Origin: 34-65-8 sp046294735
GTDB taxonomy: Bacteria > Pseudomonadota > Alphaproteobacteria > Sphingomonadales > Sphingomonadaceae
DNA length: 64,000 nucleotides
Assembly (NCBI GenBank): GCA_046294735.1
Contig: JBKBKB010000002.1
Coordinates: 248,001-312,000 of the forward strand
Reading direction: 5' to 3'
This document shows positions 18,449-27,306 of this stretch, piece after piece. Made by a program: the position numbers and the translations under genes. Position 1 is the first letter of the stretch. Every line of letters begins with the position of its first letter. The notes under the pieces are model-generated. The model made no database searches and was not told the DNA's origin. It was given only the letters and a program-made list of their open reading frames with translations.

Positions 18449-18490
18449 AAGGGAGGCGCCTCGCACACCAGCGGGTGCCTCCCTTTTCGT
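18449..18490 (+). terminator. Terminator or attenuator between lipoprotein and TBDR
   Basis: Nine-base arms (18449-18457 and 18477-18485) form a hairpin followed by TTTTCGTTT. This is a Rho-independent signature in the 115-base gap between two same-strand genes. It may partly terminate, giving more lipoprotein than receptor mRNA. Confidence 0.7.
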
Positions 18491-18549
18491 TTGCGGGCCG
18501 GTTCCGGCCTCACCTGAATACCGTCCGATTTTGAGAAGGGGCTTGCGAG

Positions 18550-21204
18550 ATGTCCAATGGCAGCATCATGAGTGGCAGTCGGCTGGCGGGGTTGCTGCTG
18601 CTGTCCACCGCGCTCACCTATCCCGGCGCCGCATGGGCGCAGAGTGCCGATCCGGCGCGCAACGCCGCCACTGAAGAGGTGCCCGAGGATGAGTTCGACA
18701 ATCCCGACATCTCCGTCCCCGGCGGGGCAATCGTGGTCACTGGACGGCGCAATCAGGACATTACGCGCAGCGCATCCCAGGTCGTCTCGGTCCTGTCAGC
18801 TGAAGCCATTGCCCGCACCGGCGAAGGCGACATTGCCGGTGCGCTGGGCCGCGTCACGGGCCTGTCGGTCCAGGGCAACGGGTTCGTTTACGTCCGCGGC
18901 CTGGGTGACCGCTATTCGCTCGCGTTGCTCAACGGCCTGCCGCTGCCCTCGCCCGAACCGCTCAGCCGCGTGGTCCCGCTCGACCTGTTCCCGACCGACA
19001 TCATCGCTTCCAGCCTGGTGCAGAAGACCTACTCAGCCAACTATCCGGCGGAATTTGGCGGCGGGGTGATCAACCTGACCACCGTGGCGATCCCTCGCGA
19101 GAGCTTCCTGAAGCTCAGCGCCGGGATCAGCGGCGACAATTTCACCACCTTTTCTAACGGTCTCGCCTATTACGGATCGGACTGGGACTGGTTCGGCTTC
19201 GATGACGGCACCCGCAAAGCCCCCCCTGCGCTGCAGGCATTCTTCGACAGCGGCCAGCGGATGAGCGATGGGGAAGTCAACCAGCAGGAAATCCTCAAGC
19301 AGCTCGGCAACCCCAACCTGATCGTGCTGCAGAAAAACAACAGTATCCCAGCCAACTGGTCGGGCGGATTAACCGCGGGAACCAGCTTCGATTTCGGCGA
19401 CGACGGCCGGTTCGGGGTGATCGCCACCGCTTCGCTCAGCAACAAGTGGCGCAGCCGCGACATCATCAACCAGTCGGCCATCAACGGGGACCTGGACCTT
19501 GACGGCGATTACCGCGATTTCGTGACCGACAACCGCATCCTGCTGAACGGCCTGCTCGGTTTCGGGCTGGAATTTGGCCCGCACAAGCTGCGCTGGACCA
19601 ACCTCTACATCCGCGACAGCCTCAAGCGAGCGGCGCTGTCGATCGGCGAGGACCTGCAGGACGATGACAGCGTCCAGGAACAGACCACCGCCTGGTACGA
19701 ACGGCAACTGATCAACACCCAGGCAGTCGGCGAGTTCAAGTTCGGCGATTTCAGCGTCGACTTGCGGGCAGGCTATGCCCAGACCCGCCGCGAGGCACCT
19801 TACGAGTACACCTTTACCTACGAACGGCGCAACACGCCTGACGATCTGGGCCAGCGGTTCCTCAACCTGCTCGACCGCCAGACGGGCGGAGCTTCGGTCG
19901 CTTTTTCGAACCTGAAGGAAGATCTCTATTACGGCGGAATCGATCTCAGCTATCCGGTCACCGACTGGCTGCGACTGACGGCCGGTTATTCTTACACCGA
20001 CACCAGCCGCTATTCGGAACGGCGCGAGTTCCTGATCAACGCCAGTTCCGATTTTGACCGGGCAGTCGGCCTGCTTCGGCCCGACCTGCTGCTGGGCGAT
20101 GCGGTGATTGAGTTCTACAAGATCGGCCTGATCGAAAGCACGCAGTCGGACCCGGCCTTCGCCGCCGGACTCGAAATCCACGCAGCATACGCGCAGGGGC
20201 GGATTGAGCCACTGCGCGGCGTGAACATCGATGTGGGCTTGCGGTATGAAGACGCAGTCCAGCAAGTCGACCCGGTGGAAGTTTTTGCCGTGCCGACCAA
20301 CTCCGGCACCAGCACTTTGATTGCCAACGATTACTGGCTGCCGGCAGCAACCCTGACCTGGGAGATTTCCAACCAGTTCCAGTTCCGCCTCAATGCCTCG
20401 AAAACAATCGCCCGTCCGCAGTTCCGCGAACTGATCTTCCAGACCTACTTCGATCCCGAAACCAACCGCCAGTTCAACGGCAACCCGCGCTTGCGGGACA
20501 GCCGCCTGACCAACGCCGAGGCGCGGCTGGAATACTATTTCGGGCGCGGCAACAGGATGTCGGTGGCGGGCTTCTGGAAAGACATCAAGAACCCGATCGA
20601 GGTCTTCTCCAGCTTCTCCGACAACGATCAGGTGAGCGGCTTCGTCAACGCGCCGAGCGCCAAGCTGTGGGGGGGCGAGTTCGAATCCCAGGTCACCTAC
20701 CCCACGGTCGACTGGGGCGGGTGGTTCGAAAACAAGCAAATCGTCGCCATCGCGAACTACACCTACACCCAGTCAGAAATCAAAGTCGGCCCGAACGACA
20801 TCGCCAGCGTGTTTCCGTTCGCTGACCAGCCGGCCAGCAACTTCCTGCGCAACGGGGTGCCGCTGACCGGGCAGTCGGACCATCTGGTCAACCTGCAACT
20901 GGGGCTCGAGAACCAGGACAAGCTGCAGCAGTTCACCTTGCTGATGTCCTACGCCAGCCAGCGAGTGACCAGTCGCGGCACCGGCTTCCTGCCCGATATC
21001 GTGGAGGATCCGGGGCTGAAGGTCGACTTCGTTTACCGCCAGGGCCTGGACCTGTTTGGCCGGCCGTTCGAGATCAAGGCCGAAGCCCGCAACATTTTCG
21101 GCCGGGATAACTTCGAGTTCCAGTCCAACGGCACCAACCGGATCGAGATCAACACCTACCGGGTTGGCCAAAGCTTCTCGTTCTCGATCTCGACCGAGTT
21201 CTGA
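18550..21204 (+). CDS. TonB-dependent receptor paired with a lipoprotein
   Basis: The 884-residue outer-membrane receptor has a signal peptide ending in AAWAQ, an acidic linker, a TonB box in GAIVVTGRR (about residues 58-66), and a plug domain with VYVRGLGDRYSLALLNGLPLPSPEP and PAEFGGGVINLTT. The C-terminal barrel ends in SFSFSISTEF. The plug style (RGLGDRYS, target at named 'nodes' of the barrel) is seen in receptors that act with surface lipoproteins. AGAAGGGG lies upstream of the ATG at 18550. Likely co-transcribed with the lipoprotein through a leaky terminator; regulated, by inference, from the Pho-box-like region upstream. The ligand is unknown; phosphate-containing compounds are one possibility. 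Confidence 0.9.
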   Translation: MSNGSIMSGSRLAGLLLLSTALTYPGAAWAQSADPARNAATEEVPEDEFDNPDISVPGGAIVVTGRRNQDITRSASQVVSVLSAEAIARTGEGDIAGALGRVTGLSVQGNGFVYVRGLGDRYSLALLNGLPLPSPEPLSRVVPLDLFPTDIIASSLVQKTYSANYPAEFGGGVINLTTVAIPRESFLKLSAGISGDNFTTFSNGLAYYGSDWDWFGFDDGTRKAPPALQAFFDSGQRMSDGEVNQQEILKQLGNPNLIVLQKNNSIPANWSGGLTAGTSFDFGDDGRFGVIATASLSNKWRSRDIINQSAINGDLDLDGDYRDFVTDNRILLNGLLGFGLEFGPHKLRWTNLYIRDSLKRAALSIGEDLQDDDSVQEQTTAWYERQLINTQAVGEFKFGDFSVDLRAGYAQTRREAPYEYTFTYERRNTPDDLGQRFLNLLDRQTGGASVAFSNLKEDLYYGGIDLSYPVTDWLRLTAGYSYTDTSRYSERREFLINASSDFDRAVGLLRPDLLLGDAVIEFYKIGLIESTQSDPAFAAGLEIHAAYAQGRIEPLRGVNIDVGLRYEDAVQQVDPVEVFAVPTNSGTSTLIANDYWLPAATLTWEISNQFQFRLNASKTIARPQFRELIFQTYFDPETNRQFNGNPRLRDSRLTNAEARLEYYFGRGNRMSVAGFWKDIKNPIEVFSSFSDNDQVSGFVNAPSAKLWGGEFESQVTYPTVDWGGWFENKQIVAIANYTYTQSEIKVGPNDIASVFPFADQPASNFLRNGVPLTGQSDHLVNLQLGLENQDKLQQFTLLMSYASQRVTSRGTGFLPDIVEDPGLKVDFVYRQGLDLFGRPFEIKAEARNIFGRDNFEFQSNGTNRIEINTYRVGQSFSFSISTEF

Positions 21205-21250
21205 CATCGCTGTCGGGGGCGCACCTGCAGCGCACCCACTCCACCCTACT

Positions 21251-21279
21251 GGGCCGTCCTTCGGGACGGCCCTTTTTTT
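21251..21279 (+). terminator. Strong Rho-independent terminator
   Basis: Nine-base GC-rich arms (21251-21259 and 21264-21272) enclose the very stable TTCG tetraloop and are followed by seven T residues. It ends the lipoprotein-TBDR transcription unit. Confidence 0.93.
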
Positions 21280-21308
21280 CGTGGCGGTGGAGAGGGTGAA
21301 AGTGCCGT

Positions 21309-21983
21309 TCAGTCGAGGTCGAACACGTAACCGAGCGAGCGCACGGTGCGCAGCGGATTGCCGGCTCCGGCCTGCTTCAGCGCGCGGCGCAGGCGGCCGA
21401 TCCACACATCGACCGTGCGTTCGTCGATGGCCGGTTCCTGCTTGCCCAGACCGGTTATGAGTTGTGCGCGCGACAGCACCTGATTGGGGTTTTCGGCAAA
21501 GAAGCGCAGCAGCCGAAACTCGTTCGGGCGCAGGATAACCGGCGTTCCGGCCCAGCGCGCCTGGAGCGCAGCCATGTCGATGACCAGGGCACCGCGCTCG
21601 AACCGCTGGGTGGTGTGGCGCGGCTGCGGATCGCCCTGCAGAGCCAGCACCCGGTCCAGCACCCGGGTGCGGTCGAGCGGGCCGACCATGTAATCGTCGG
21701 CCCCGGCCTTCAGCGCCCGGCGCCGGTCATCGGCATCGTCCGTTTCCAGCACCATGGTCAGATGGGCTTCGGCGGTCTGGGGATCAGCCCGGAGGCGGCG
21801 GCACAGTTCCAGCCCGGCAAGATCATCCATCACCCAGTCGACGAACACCCAGACCGGGCCGTCGAGCAAGGGCCGCGGCGCGTCGGCGCGCAGCCGGGCA
21901 AAGGCAATCCTTCGCCCGTCGTGGACGAAGTCCTCGAGCGTGTCGCCAAGGTCATTGGTCAGGAAGACATAGATCACGGTCAC
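21309..21983 (-). CDS. OmpR/PhoB-type response regulator with degenerate receiver
   Basis: The 224-residue product has a receiver domain (1-120) and a C-terminal winged helix (ILRPNEFRLLRFFAENPNQVLSRAQL, then ERTVDVWIGRLRRAL and RTVRSLGYVFDLD). The likely phospho-accepting aspartate is Asp49 (FVDWVMDD). The acidic pair normally after the first strand reads Thr-Asn (LTND), and the conserved lysine before the last helix is missing (YMVGPLD). I chose GTG at 21983. The frame continues to an ATG at 22115, but those 44 codons have AT-rich third positions unlike the rest, and the start would abut the divergent regulator. No histidine kinase is adjacent. Confidence 0.8.
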   Translation of the reverse strand: MTVIYVFLTNDLGDTLEDFVHDGRRIAFARLRADAPRPLLDGPVWVFVDWVMDDLAGLELCRRLRADPQTAEAHLTMVLETDDADDRRRALKAGADDYMVGPLDRTRVLDRVLALQGDPQPRHTTQRFERGALVIDMAALQARWAGTPVILRPNEFRLLRFFAENPNQVLSRAQLITGLGKQEPAIDERTVDVWIGRLRRALKQAGAGNPLRTVRSLGYVFDLD

Positions 21984-22138
21984 AAGCGGCACATTCCCCG
22001 TTCGGTGCCGGATTGCCGCGCCAATGTGACGCGCTAGTGACAACTGTTGCAGCAGGGTCTGCGGCAAGCCAGTGGCAAGACTTGACGTTGCGTAATCAGG
22101 TACTTGCCAATTCATGACGTCAGGCCTATCCTACTGTG
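21984..22138. promoter_or_regulatory. Divergent promoter region of two regulators
   Basis: The region separates the response regulator from the Crp/Fnr-type gene and contains the 8-base palindrome TGACGTCA (22115-22122) and a TTGCCAA motif (22104-22110) that recurs before ribB at 22929-22935. It could also encode the N-terminal extension of the response regulator if the upstream ATG is used, which codon use argues against. Confidence 0.35.
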
Positions 22139-22921
22139 ATGAAACAAGAACTGGAGCGGTATCCAGTCACGGGGCGATTCCTGATGGGGCGAACCCGCTA
22201 TGTGCTGGACGAGAGCGGCAAACAGGCGCTCGAATCCGCCATGGCGAATGTGGCCGAATATCCCGCAGGAACACTGCTGGCCGCACGGGGGGAAATCGTG
22301 CTGCGCTCGGCCATCATGGTCGAAGGGTTTGCCCTGCGGGTAGGCGGGGACGCCCACCAACGCTGCATCCTGGGCATTTGCCTGCCCGGTGATTTCATCG
22401 ATCTTCATGCGTTCGGCTATGGCCCGCTTGACCATGACGTGATTGCCCTCGGCGCTGTCCGGGTCGGCCAGGTCGATCATGACAGGCTGCTCGATCATGT
22501 GCTCGACAAGCCCCAGTTGATGCGGGCGTTCTGGTCGGCCACGCTGATTGACGGGGCCATCCAGCGCCAGTGGACGCTCAAGGTCTGCCAGTTCAAGGCA
22601 CCCCGCCGCCTTGCGCATCTGATGTGCGAGTTGTGGCACCGGATGGACATGGTGGTACTGGCCGCGCCGACCGGTTTCCATATTCCGCTGACCCAGGCCG
22701 ATCTGGCCGGGATGTGCGGAATGACCGCAATCCACCTCAACCGCGCGCTGGGCGAACTGCGACGGCTGGCACTGGCAGATTTCCGGCGCGGGGTATTCGA
22801 AGCACCGGATCGGTTGCGGCTGGAGGGCTATGCCCAATTCCGCCCCGACTACCTGACCCGGACCTTGCCCGACACCCCGATCCCGAGCCTGCGATACCTG
22901 CCCGAAAACACCATAATGTGA
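22139..22921 (+). CDS. Crp/Fnr-family transcription regulator
   Basis: The 260-residue protein has an N-terminal cyclic-nucleotide-binding-like beta-roll (about residues 20-130, with AARGEIVLRSAIMVEGFALRV and GICLPGDFIDLH) and a C-terminal helix-turn-helix of the Crp type (PLTQADLAGMCGMTAIHLNRALGELRR, about residues 185-212). No cysteine cluster for an iron-sulfur centre is evident at the N-terminus, so it is not a classical oxygen-sensing Fnr. A GTG three bases earlier is an equivalent start. It is divergent from the response regulator and 42 bases before ribB. Signal unknown. Confidence 0.85.
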   Translation: MKQELERYPVTGRFLMGRTRYVLDESGKQALESAMANVAEYPAGTLLAARGEIVLRSAIMVEGFALRVGGDAHQRCILGICLPGDFIDLHAFGYGPLDHDVIALGAVRVGQVDHDRLLDHVLDKPQLMRAFWSATLIDGAIQRQWTLKVCQFKAPRRLAHLMCELWHRMDMVVLAAPTGFHIPLTQADLAGMCGMTAIHLNRALGELRRLALADFRRGVFEAPDRLRLEGYAQFRPDYLTRTLPDTPIPSLRYLPENTIM

Positions 22922-22928
22922 TGCGGGA

Positions 22929-22959
22929 TTGCCAAATCACATTGTGACGCATATTGGCA
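22929..22959. promoter_or_regulatory. Nested palindromes before ribB
   Basis: TGCCAA (22930-22935) and TTGGCA (22954-22959) form an outer inverted repeat. Inside it lie TCACA (22937-22941) and TGTGA (22943-22947), separated by one base. Two nested palindromes in a 42-base gap suggest an operator, perhaps for the Crp-type protein or for the helix-turn-helix of RibB itself. Confidence 0.4.
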
Positions 22960-22963
22960 CGGG

Positions 22964-24259
22964 ATGAGCACACTCAGCCCCCAGTCCGCCCGCGATCGCA
23001 TCGAACAACTGATCCAGACCGGTGTCACCTCCCGCGCCGGAATTGCCCGTGCCGCCGGTCTCCACGCCAATTCCCTGCGCGATTGCCTGGAGCCCGAGTG
23101 GAACCCAACCGCCGATACCCTGGGCAAGCTGGAAGCCTTCTTCCTCGCCCATGACGACCGGCCAGTACTGGCGACGATCGAGGAAATCATCGACGAGGCC
23201 CGCAACGGGCGGATGTTCGTGCTGGTGGACGATGAGGACCGCGAGAACGAGGGCGACCTGGTAATCCCGGCCCAGATGGCGACCCCGCAGGCGGTCAACT
23301 TCATGGCCACCCATGGGCGTGGGCTGATTTGCCTGTCGATGACCCGCGCCCGGTGTGACGCCCTCGGGCTGGAGCCGATGAGCCGCAACAACCGCACCCG
23401 CCACGCCACCGCCTTCACCACCAGCATCGAGGCGCGCGAGGGCGTGACCACCGGCATTTCCGCCGCCGACCGGGCACGCACCATCAGCGTGGCGATCGAT
23501 TCCTCCAAGGGAGCCGACGATATCGTCACCCCCGGCCACGTATTCCCGCTGGTGGCGCGCGATGGCGGAGTGCTGGTCCGCGCCGGGCACACCGAGGCGG
23601 CCGTCGACATCTCCCGCCTCGCCGGGCTCAACCCATCGGGCGTGATCTGCGAGATTATGAACGATGACGGCACTATGGCGCGGATGGACGACCTGATCGC
23701 CTTTGCCCGCAAGCACGAACTCAAGATCGGCACCATCCGCGATCTGATCGCCTACCGCCTGCGGCATGACCACATGGCCGAAATCCGCGCCGAGGCTCGC
23801 TTCACCAGCCGCCACGGCGGCGACTGGACCGCGATCGCTTTCTACAACACCGCCACCCGCAGCGAGCAGATCGTGCTCAAAAAGGGCCATGTCGATCCGG
23901 CCCGCCCCACGCTGGTGCGGATGCACGCGCTCGACATCTTTGACGACATCTTCGGCGTGGCACGCGGCGAAGACCAGATCCTGGCCAAGTCGATGGAAAT
24001 CATCGCCCGCGAAGGGGCCGGGCTGATCGTGATGATCCCGCGCGCCAGCAGCGATTTCTTCTCGGACCAGGTCAAGCGCCTGAAGGGCGAGCCGACCGAG
24101 CCGATGGACCAGCTGCGCGACTATGGCGTCGGCGCGCAGATCCTCAACATGCTCGGCGTGCACGAGATGGAGCTGCTGACCAACTCGGACCGTTCGCTGG
24201 TCGCGCTCGACGGATATGGCGTGTCGATCATCGGCAAGCGCCCGATCGACCTCGACTGA
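22964..24259 (+). CDS. ribB: RibB (DHBP synthase) with N-terminal HTH and degenerate RibA domain
   Basis: RibB converts ribulose 5-phosphate to 3,4-dihydroxy-2-butanone 4-phosphate for riboflavin synthesis. Of 431 residues, about 1-60 resemble a helix-turn-helix (TSRAGIARAAGLHANSLRD, with NPTADTLGKLEAFF). Residues 68-270 are the RibB domain with the active-site motif DDEDRENEGDLVIPA, then RHATAFTTSIEA, TPGHVFPL and RAGHTEAAVD. Residues 270-431 match the GTP cyclohydrolase II fold, but the segment VRMHALDIFDDIF lacks the zinc-binding cysteines of true RibA, so only the RibB reaction is expected. Degenerate RibA tails are known in alphaproteobacteria; the N-terminal HTH is less usual. Its end is three bases from the convergent amylase gene. 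Confidence 0.9.
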   Translation: MSTLSPQSARDRIEQLIQTGVTSRAGIARAAGLHANSLRDCLEPEWNPTADTLGKLEAFFLAHDDRPVLATIEEIIDEARNGRMFVLVDDEDRENEGDLVIPAQMATPQAVNFMATHGRGLICLSMTRARCDALGLEPMSRNNRTRHATAFTTSIEAREGVTTGISAADRARTISVAIDSSKGADDIVTPGHVFPLVARDGGVLVRAGHTEAAVDISRLAGLNPSGVICEIMNDDGTMARMDDLIAFARKHELKIGTIRDLIAYRLRHDHMAEIRAEARFTSRHGGDWTAIAFYNTATRSEQIVLKKGHVDPARPTLVRMHALDIFDDIFGVARGEDQILAKSMEIIAREGAGLIVMIPRASSDFFSDQVKRLKGEPTEPMDQLRDYGVGAQILNMLGVHEMELLTNSDRSLVALDGYGVSIIGKRPIDLD

Positions 24260-24262
24260 CGG

Positions 24263-25669
24263 TTACTCGGCCGACGAAAACAGCCGGAAGCCGTTCGGTG
24301 CCAGGGTCACGCTGTCCCCCGCCGCCCAGCTTACCGGGCCGCCGCGAAATTCACGGTAGCTGCCAGCGGGCAGGCCGTCGGCAAACGTCACCGTCACTTC
24401 GCTGGCGGAGAAGTTGAACAGGCTCAGCACCTTGTTGCCCGGCTGTTGCCGGACCCAGGCGAACACCTGTTCCGGCCGGTCGGTTTCGACCTTGACCATG
24501 CGCGCGCCCCACTTGCCGTTGGCCAGCGCCGGATTGGCCTTGCGGAACGCAATCAGGTCTTTCAGCAGGGTGCCATAGGTGCAGCCGCTGGCCTGGCTCC
24601 AGTCGATCGCGTCCTTCTCGAAGAACTCCAGCCGCTTGCCATTGCAGGCTTCCATGCCGTTGTGGACCAGCGGCAAGCCTTCGCCGGTGAAGGCAAGCGC
24701 AGTGGCCGCTTCCAGCCCGGAACCATAGTTTTCGCGCAGTGTCCCTTCCCAGGCATTGCTGTCATGGTTCTCGATGTAGGTCAGCCGCATCGCCTCGCGC
24801 GGCCATAAGCTCTCGTTCTCGGCATAGTAGCCATAGAAGGCGCTGGCCCCGGCTTCGCCCTTGGCGACCCGCTTCGAGGTATGGTGCCAGTCCCAGGCAT
24901 AGGTCGCGTCGAACGCGGCGCGGTGATAGCTCGACTGCTGCACCTCGCCGAGCATGAACACCGGGCGGATCGCCGTCAGGCGGGCGCGCATGGTCTCCCA
25001 GAAATCGACCGGCACATAACCCGCCACGTCAGCTCGGAACCCGTCCACGCCGTAGTCACGCACCCACATTTCCATCGCCTCGCCGATATGCTGGCGCACC
25101 CCCGGCTGGGACCAGTCGAGATCGATGATGTCGGACCAGTCCCACCACGGGGTCGGGCGGAACTGGCCGTCCCAGGTCTTTTCGTACCAGTCGGGATGCT
25201 CGCTCGCCAGCGGATGGTCCCAGGCGGTGTGGTTGGCGACCAGATCCAGGATCACCTTGAACCCCTGCGCGTGCGCGGCATCGACGAAGGCGCGGAAATC
25301 CTCCCTGGTCCCGAACTCAGGATTGACGTCGTAATAGTCGCGCACCGAATAGGGGCTGCCGAGCGTGCCCTTGCGGTTTTTCTCGCCGATCGGGTGGATC
25401 GGCATTAGCCACAGCACGTCGACGCCCAGTTCCTTCAGCCGCGGGAGTTCCGCTTGCGCCGCGGCAAAGGTGCCTTCCGGGGTGAACTGGCGGGTGTTGA
25501 TCTGGTACAGCACGGCATCGCGCGACCATTCGGGATTTTCGATCTCGACATAGCTCTTGGGCGTCCATGCCACGTCGGCCAGCGTGACTGCGGGCCGGTC
25601 GGTCATGGCAAAGGCCGCGCCGGTCGCCACCACTGTGGCGAGCGCGAGGCCGAGGACAAAACGTTTCAT
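24263..25669 (-). CDS. Secreted GH13 alpha-amylase
   Basis: The 468-residue glycoside hydrolase of family 13 acts on alpha-1,4-glucans. A signal peptide (MKRFVLGLALATVVATGAAFA) targets it to the periplasm or beyond. The barrel carries the family regions: DLVANHTAWDHP (region I), GFRADVAG with the nucleophile near residue 212, MLGEVQ with the acid/base glutamate near residue 237, and IENHDSN with the third aspartate near residue 304. A short C-terminal beta domain follows. The start overlaps the permease stop by four bases (ATGA), so both are one operon under the LacI-type regulator. Confidence 0.93.
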   Translation of the reverse strand: MKRFVLGLALATVVATGAAFAMTDRPAVTLADVAWTPKSYVEIENPEWSRDAVLYQINTRQFTPEGTFAAAQAELPRLKELGVDVLWLMPIHPIGEKNRKGTLGSPYSVRDYYDVNPEFGTREDFRAFVDAAHAQGFKVILDLVANHTAWDHPLASEHPDWYEKTWDGQFRPTPWWDWSDIIDLDWSQPGVRQHIGEAMEMWVRDYGVDGFRADVAGYVPVDFWETMRARLTAIRPVFMLGEVQQSSYHRAAFDATYAWDWHHTSKRVAKGEAGASAFYGYYAENESLWPREAMRLTYIENHDSNAWEGTLRENYGSGLEAATALAFTGEGLPLVHNGMEACNGKRLEFFEKDAIDWSQASGCTYGTLLKDLIAFRKANPALANGKWGARMVKVETDRPEQVFAWVRQQPGNKVLSLFNFSASEVTVTFADGLPAGSYREFRGGPVSWAAGDSVTLAPNGFRLFSSAE

Positions 25670-27180
25670 CGTGCGTTTCCTTCATCAGGCACCCGGACCC
25701 GCAGCATGGCCAGCGCGGCGACCACCAGCGTGGCGGCGGCAAAGGCCATGGTCCAGATTGGCTCGCCCGGGAAAAATGCCTTCATGATCGAACCCATCAC
25801 GGTCGCCACCAGCAGCTGCGGCACCACGATGAAGACGTTGAACAGCCCCATGTAGATGCCCAGCTTGGCGTGCGGCAGGCTGCTGGCGAGGATCGCGTAG
25901 GGCATGGCCAGGATGCTGGCCCAGGCAATGCCAATGCCCACTTCGGCCAGCAGCAAGGTTTGCGGATCGCGGATCACGAAGAAGCTGGCAAAGCCTGCCG
26001 CCCCGCACAGCAGACCGACCATGTGCGTCTTCGCCTTGCCGATCCGCCGCGCGAGCAGGGGCAGCACGGACAGCGCCGCCACCGCCGCGACCGCATTGTA
26101 GGTGGCGAACAGCCAGCCAACCCAGTTCGCGCCCTCATTATAGGCGGCGCTGGCGGTATCGGTGCTGCCGAACACATATTGCGTCACCACCGGGGTGGTG
26201 TTGATCCACATGATGAACAGCGCCGACCAACTGAAGAACTGGACCAGCGCCAGGCGTTTCATGATCTCCGGCATTCCGGAAAAGTCACCGACGATGCTAG
26301 TCAGCATTCCGGTCATGTTGCCCTGGCGCGCCATCGAAATCGCCGCTGCGCTGAGCAGTCCGTAAGCCGCCAACAGCGCGCCAAGCAGGTAAACTTCCTT
26401 CTCCAGGCCAAATCCCGCCACTGCCGCGATCACCGCCGCCCCGGCTGCGATCCACAACCCGGCATTGAGATAGCTCTTGGAAGCCAGCGCCCGGACCGGC
26501 TGGGTCAGGTCTTCCCCTTCGCCGGCAGCGCCGAAGGCGCGCATTTCGTCCGGCGAATACTCCTGCGTGGTCAGCACGGTCCACAGCACGGCCAGAAACA
26601 GCGCTGCCCCGCCGATCCAGAAACTGTAGCGGACCGTGTCGGGAATGCCCCCATCGGGCGCGACATTGGCCACGCCCCACTGGGTCATCACCCACGGCAC
26701 GATCGAGCCGACAACTGCACCCGCCCCGATGAAAGCGGTCTGCACGGCATAGCCCGCAGTATGCTGGTCCTTGCGCAGCATGTCGCCGACAAAGGCGCGG
26801 AACGGCTCCATCGAGACATTGAGGCTGGCGTCGAGCACCCACAGCAGCACCGCCGCCATGATCAGCACTTCACTGAGCGGCATGAGGAACAGGCTGAGCG
26901 CGGCGAACACCGCGCCGATCAGGAAATAGGGCCGCCGCCGCCCCAGTCGCCCAAGCCAGGTCCGATCAGACAAATGGCCGATGATCGGCTGGACCAGCAG
27001 CCCGGTCAGCGGTGCTGCCACCCACAGCGCGGGCAGATCGTCGATCGCGCTGCCGAGCGACTGGAACACCCGGCTCATGTTCGCATTCTGCAGCGCGAAC
27101 CCGATCTGGATGCCGAAGAATCCGAAGCTGATGTTGAACAGCCCCGCCCAGCCCTGGCGCGGCTTGTCGCGTCCCGTCAT
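25666..27180 (-). CDS. MFS sugar permease (SLC45/maltose-sucrose type)
   Basis: The 504-residue inner-membrane transporter has about twelve hydrophobic segments and resembles proton-coupled disaccharide permeases of the major facilitator family. Early motifs are NISFGFFGIQIGFALQNANMSRVFQSLG and PIIGHLSDRTWLGRLGRRRPYFLIG, the second being the loop 2-3 signature. The ATG at 27180 is preceded by GGGAGAG; upstream frame is non-coding. It probably carries maltose or short maltodextrins from periplasm to cytoplasm. A candidate operator (27261-27271) lies 81 bases upstream. Confidence 0.88.
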   Translation of the reverse strand: MTGRDKPRQGWAGLFNISFGFFGIQIGFALQNANMSRVFQSLGSAIDDLPALWVAAPLTGLLVQPIIGHLSDRTWLGRLGRRRPYFLIGAVFAALSLFLMPLSEVLIMAAVLLWVLDASLNVSMEPFRAFVGDMLRKDQHTAGYAVQTAFIGAGAVVGSIVPWVMTQWGVANVAPDGGIPDTVRYSFWIGGAALFLAVLWTVLTTQEYSPDEMRAFGAAGEGEDLTQPVRALASKSYLNAGLWIAAGAAVIAAVAGFGLEKEVYLLGALLAAYGLLSAAAISMARQGNMTGMLTSIVGDFSGMPEIMKRLALVQFFSWSALFIMWINTTPVVTQYVFGSTDTASAAYNEGANWVGWLFATYNAVAAVAALSVLPLLARRIGKAKTHMVGLLCGAAGFASFFVIRDPQTLLLAEVGIGIAWASILAMPYAILASSLPHAKLGIYMGLFNVFIVVPQLLVATVMGSIMKAFFPGEPIWTMAFAAATLVVAALAMLRVRVPDEGNAR

Positions 27181-27260
27181 GTCACTCTCCCGGTGCGCGC
27201 GAATGCCTTTGCCTCGTGCTGCACAGGCCCCATCGCTGGCAGCAATCGGCCAGCGCGACA

Positions 27261-27271
27261 ATACGCATACG
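27261..27271. promoter_or_regulatory. Candidate LacI-type operator before the permease
   Basis: ATACGCATACG here differs by one base from ATACGTATACG at 28510-28520 before the TBDR. A central CG flanked by symmetrical bases is typical of operators for LacI/GalR-family regulators, and a gene for one lies between the two sites. Confidence 0.55.
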
Positions 27272-27306
27272 AATGTGTCGGTGCTGTCTGCCCCGCCCGG
27301 CGGCGG

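Noticed and set aside
21983..22115. Longer response regulator starting at ATG 22115
   Set aside because: The extra 44 codons use AT-ending codons unlike the rest of the gene and precede a typical receiver start; GTG 21983 gives a standard 224-residue length.
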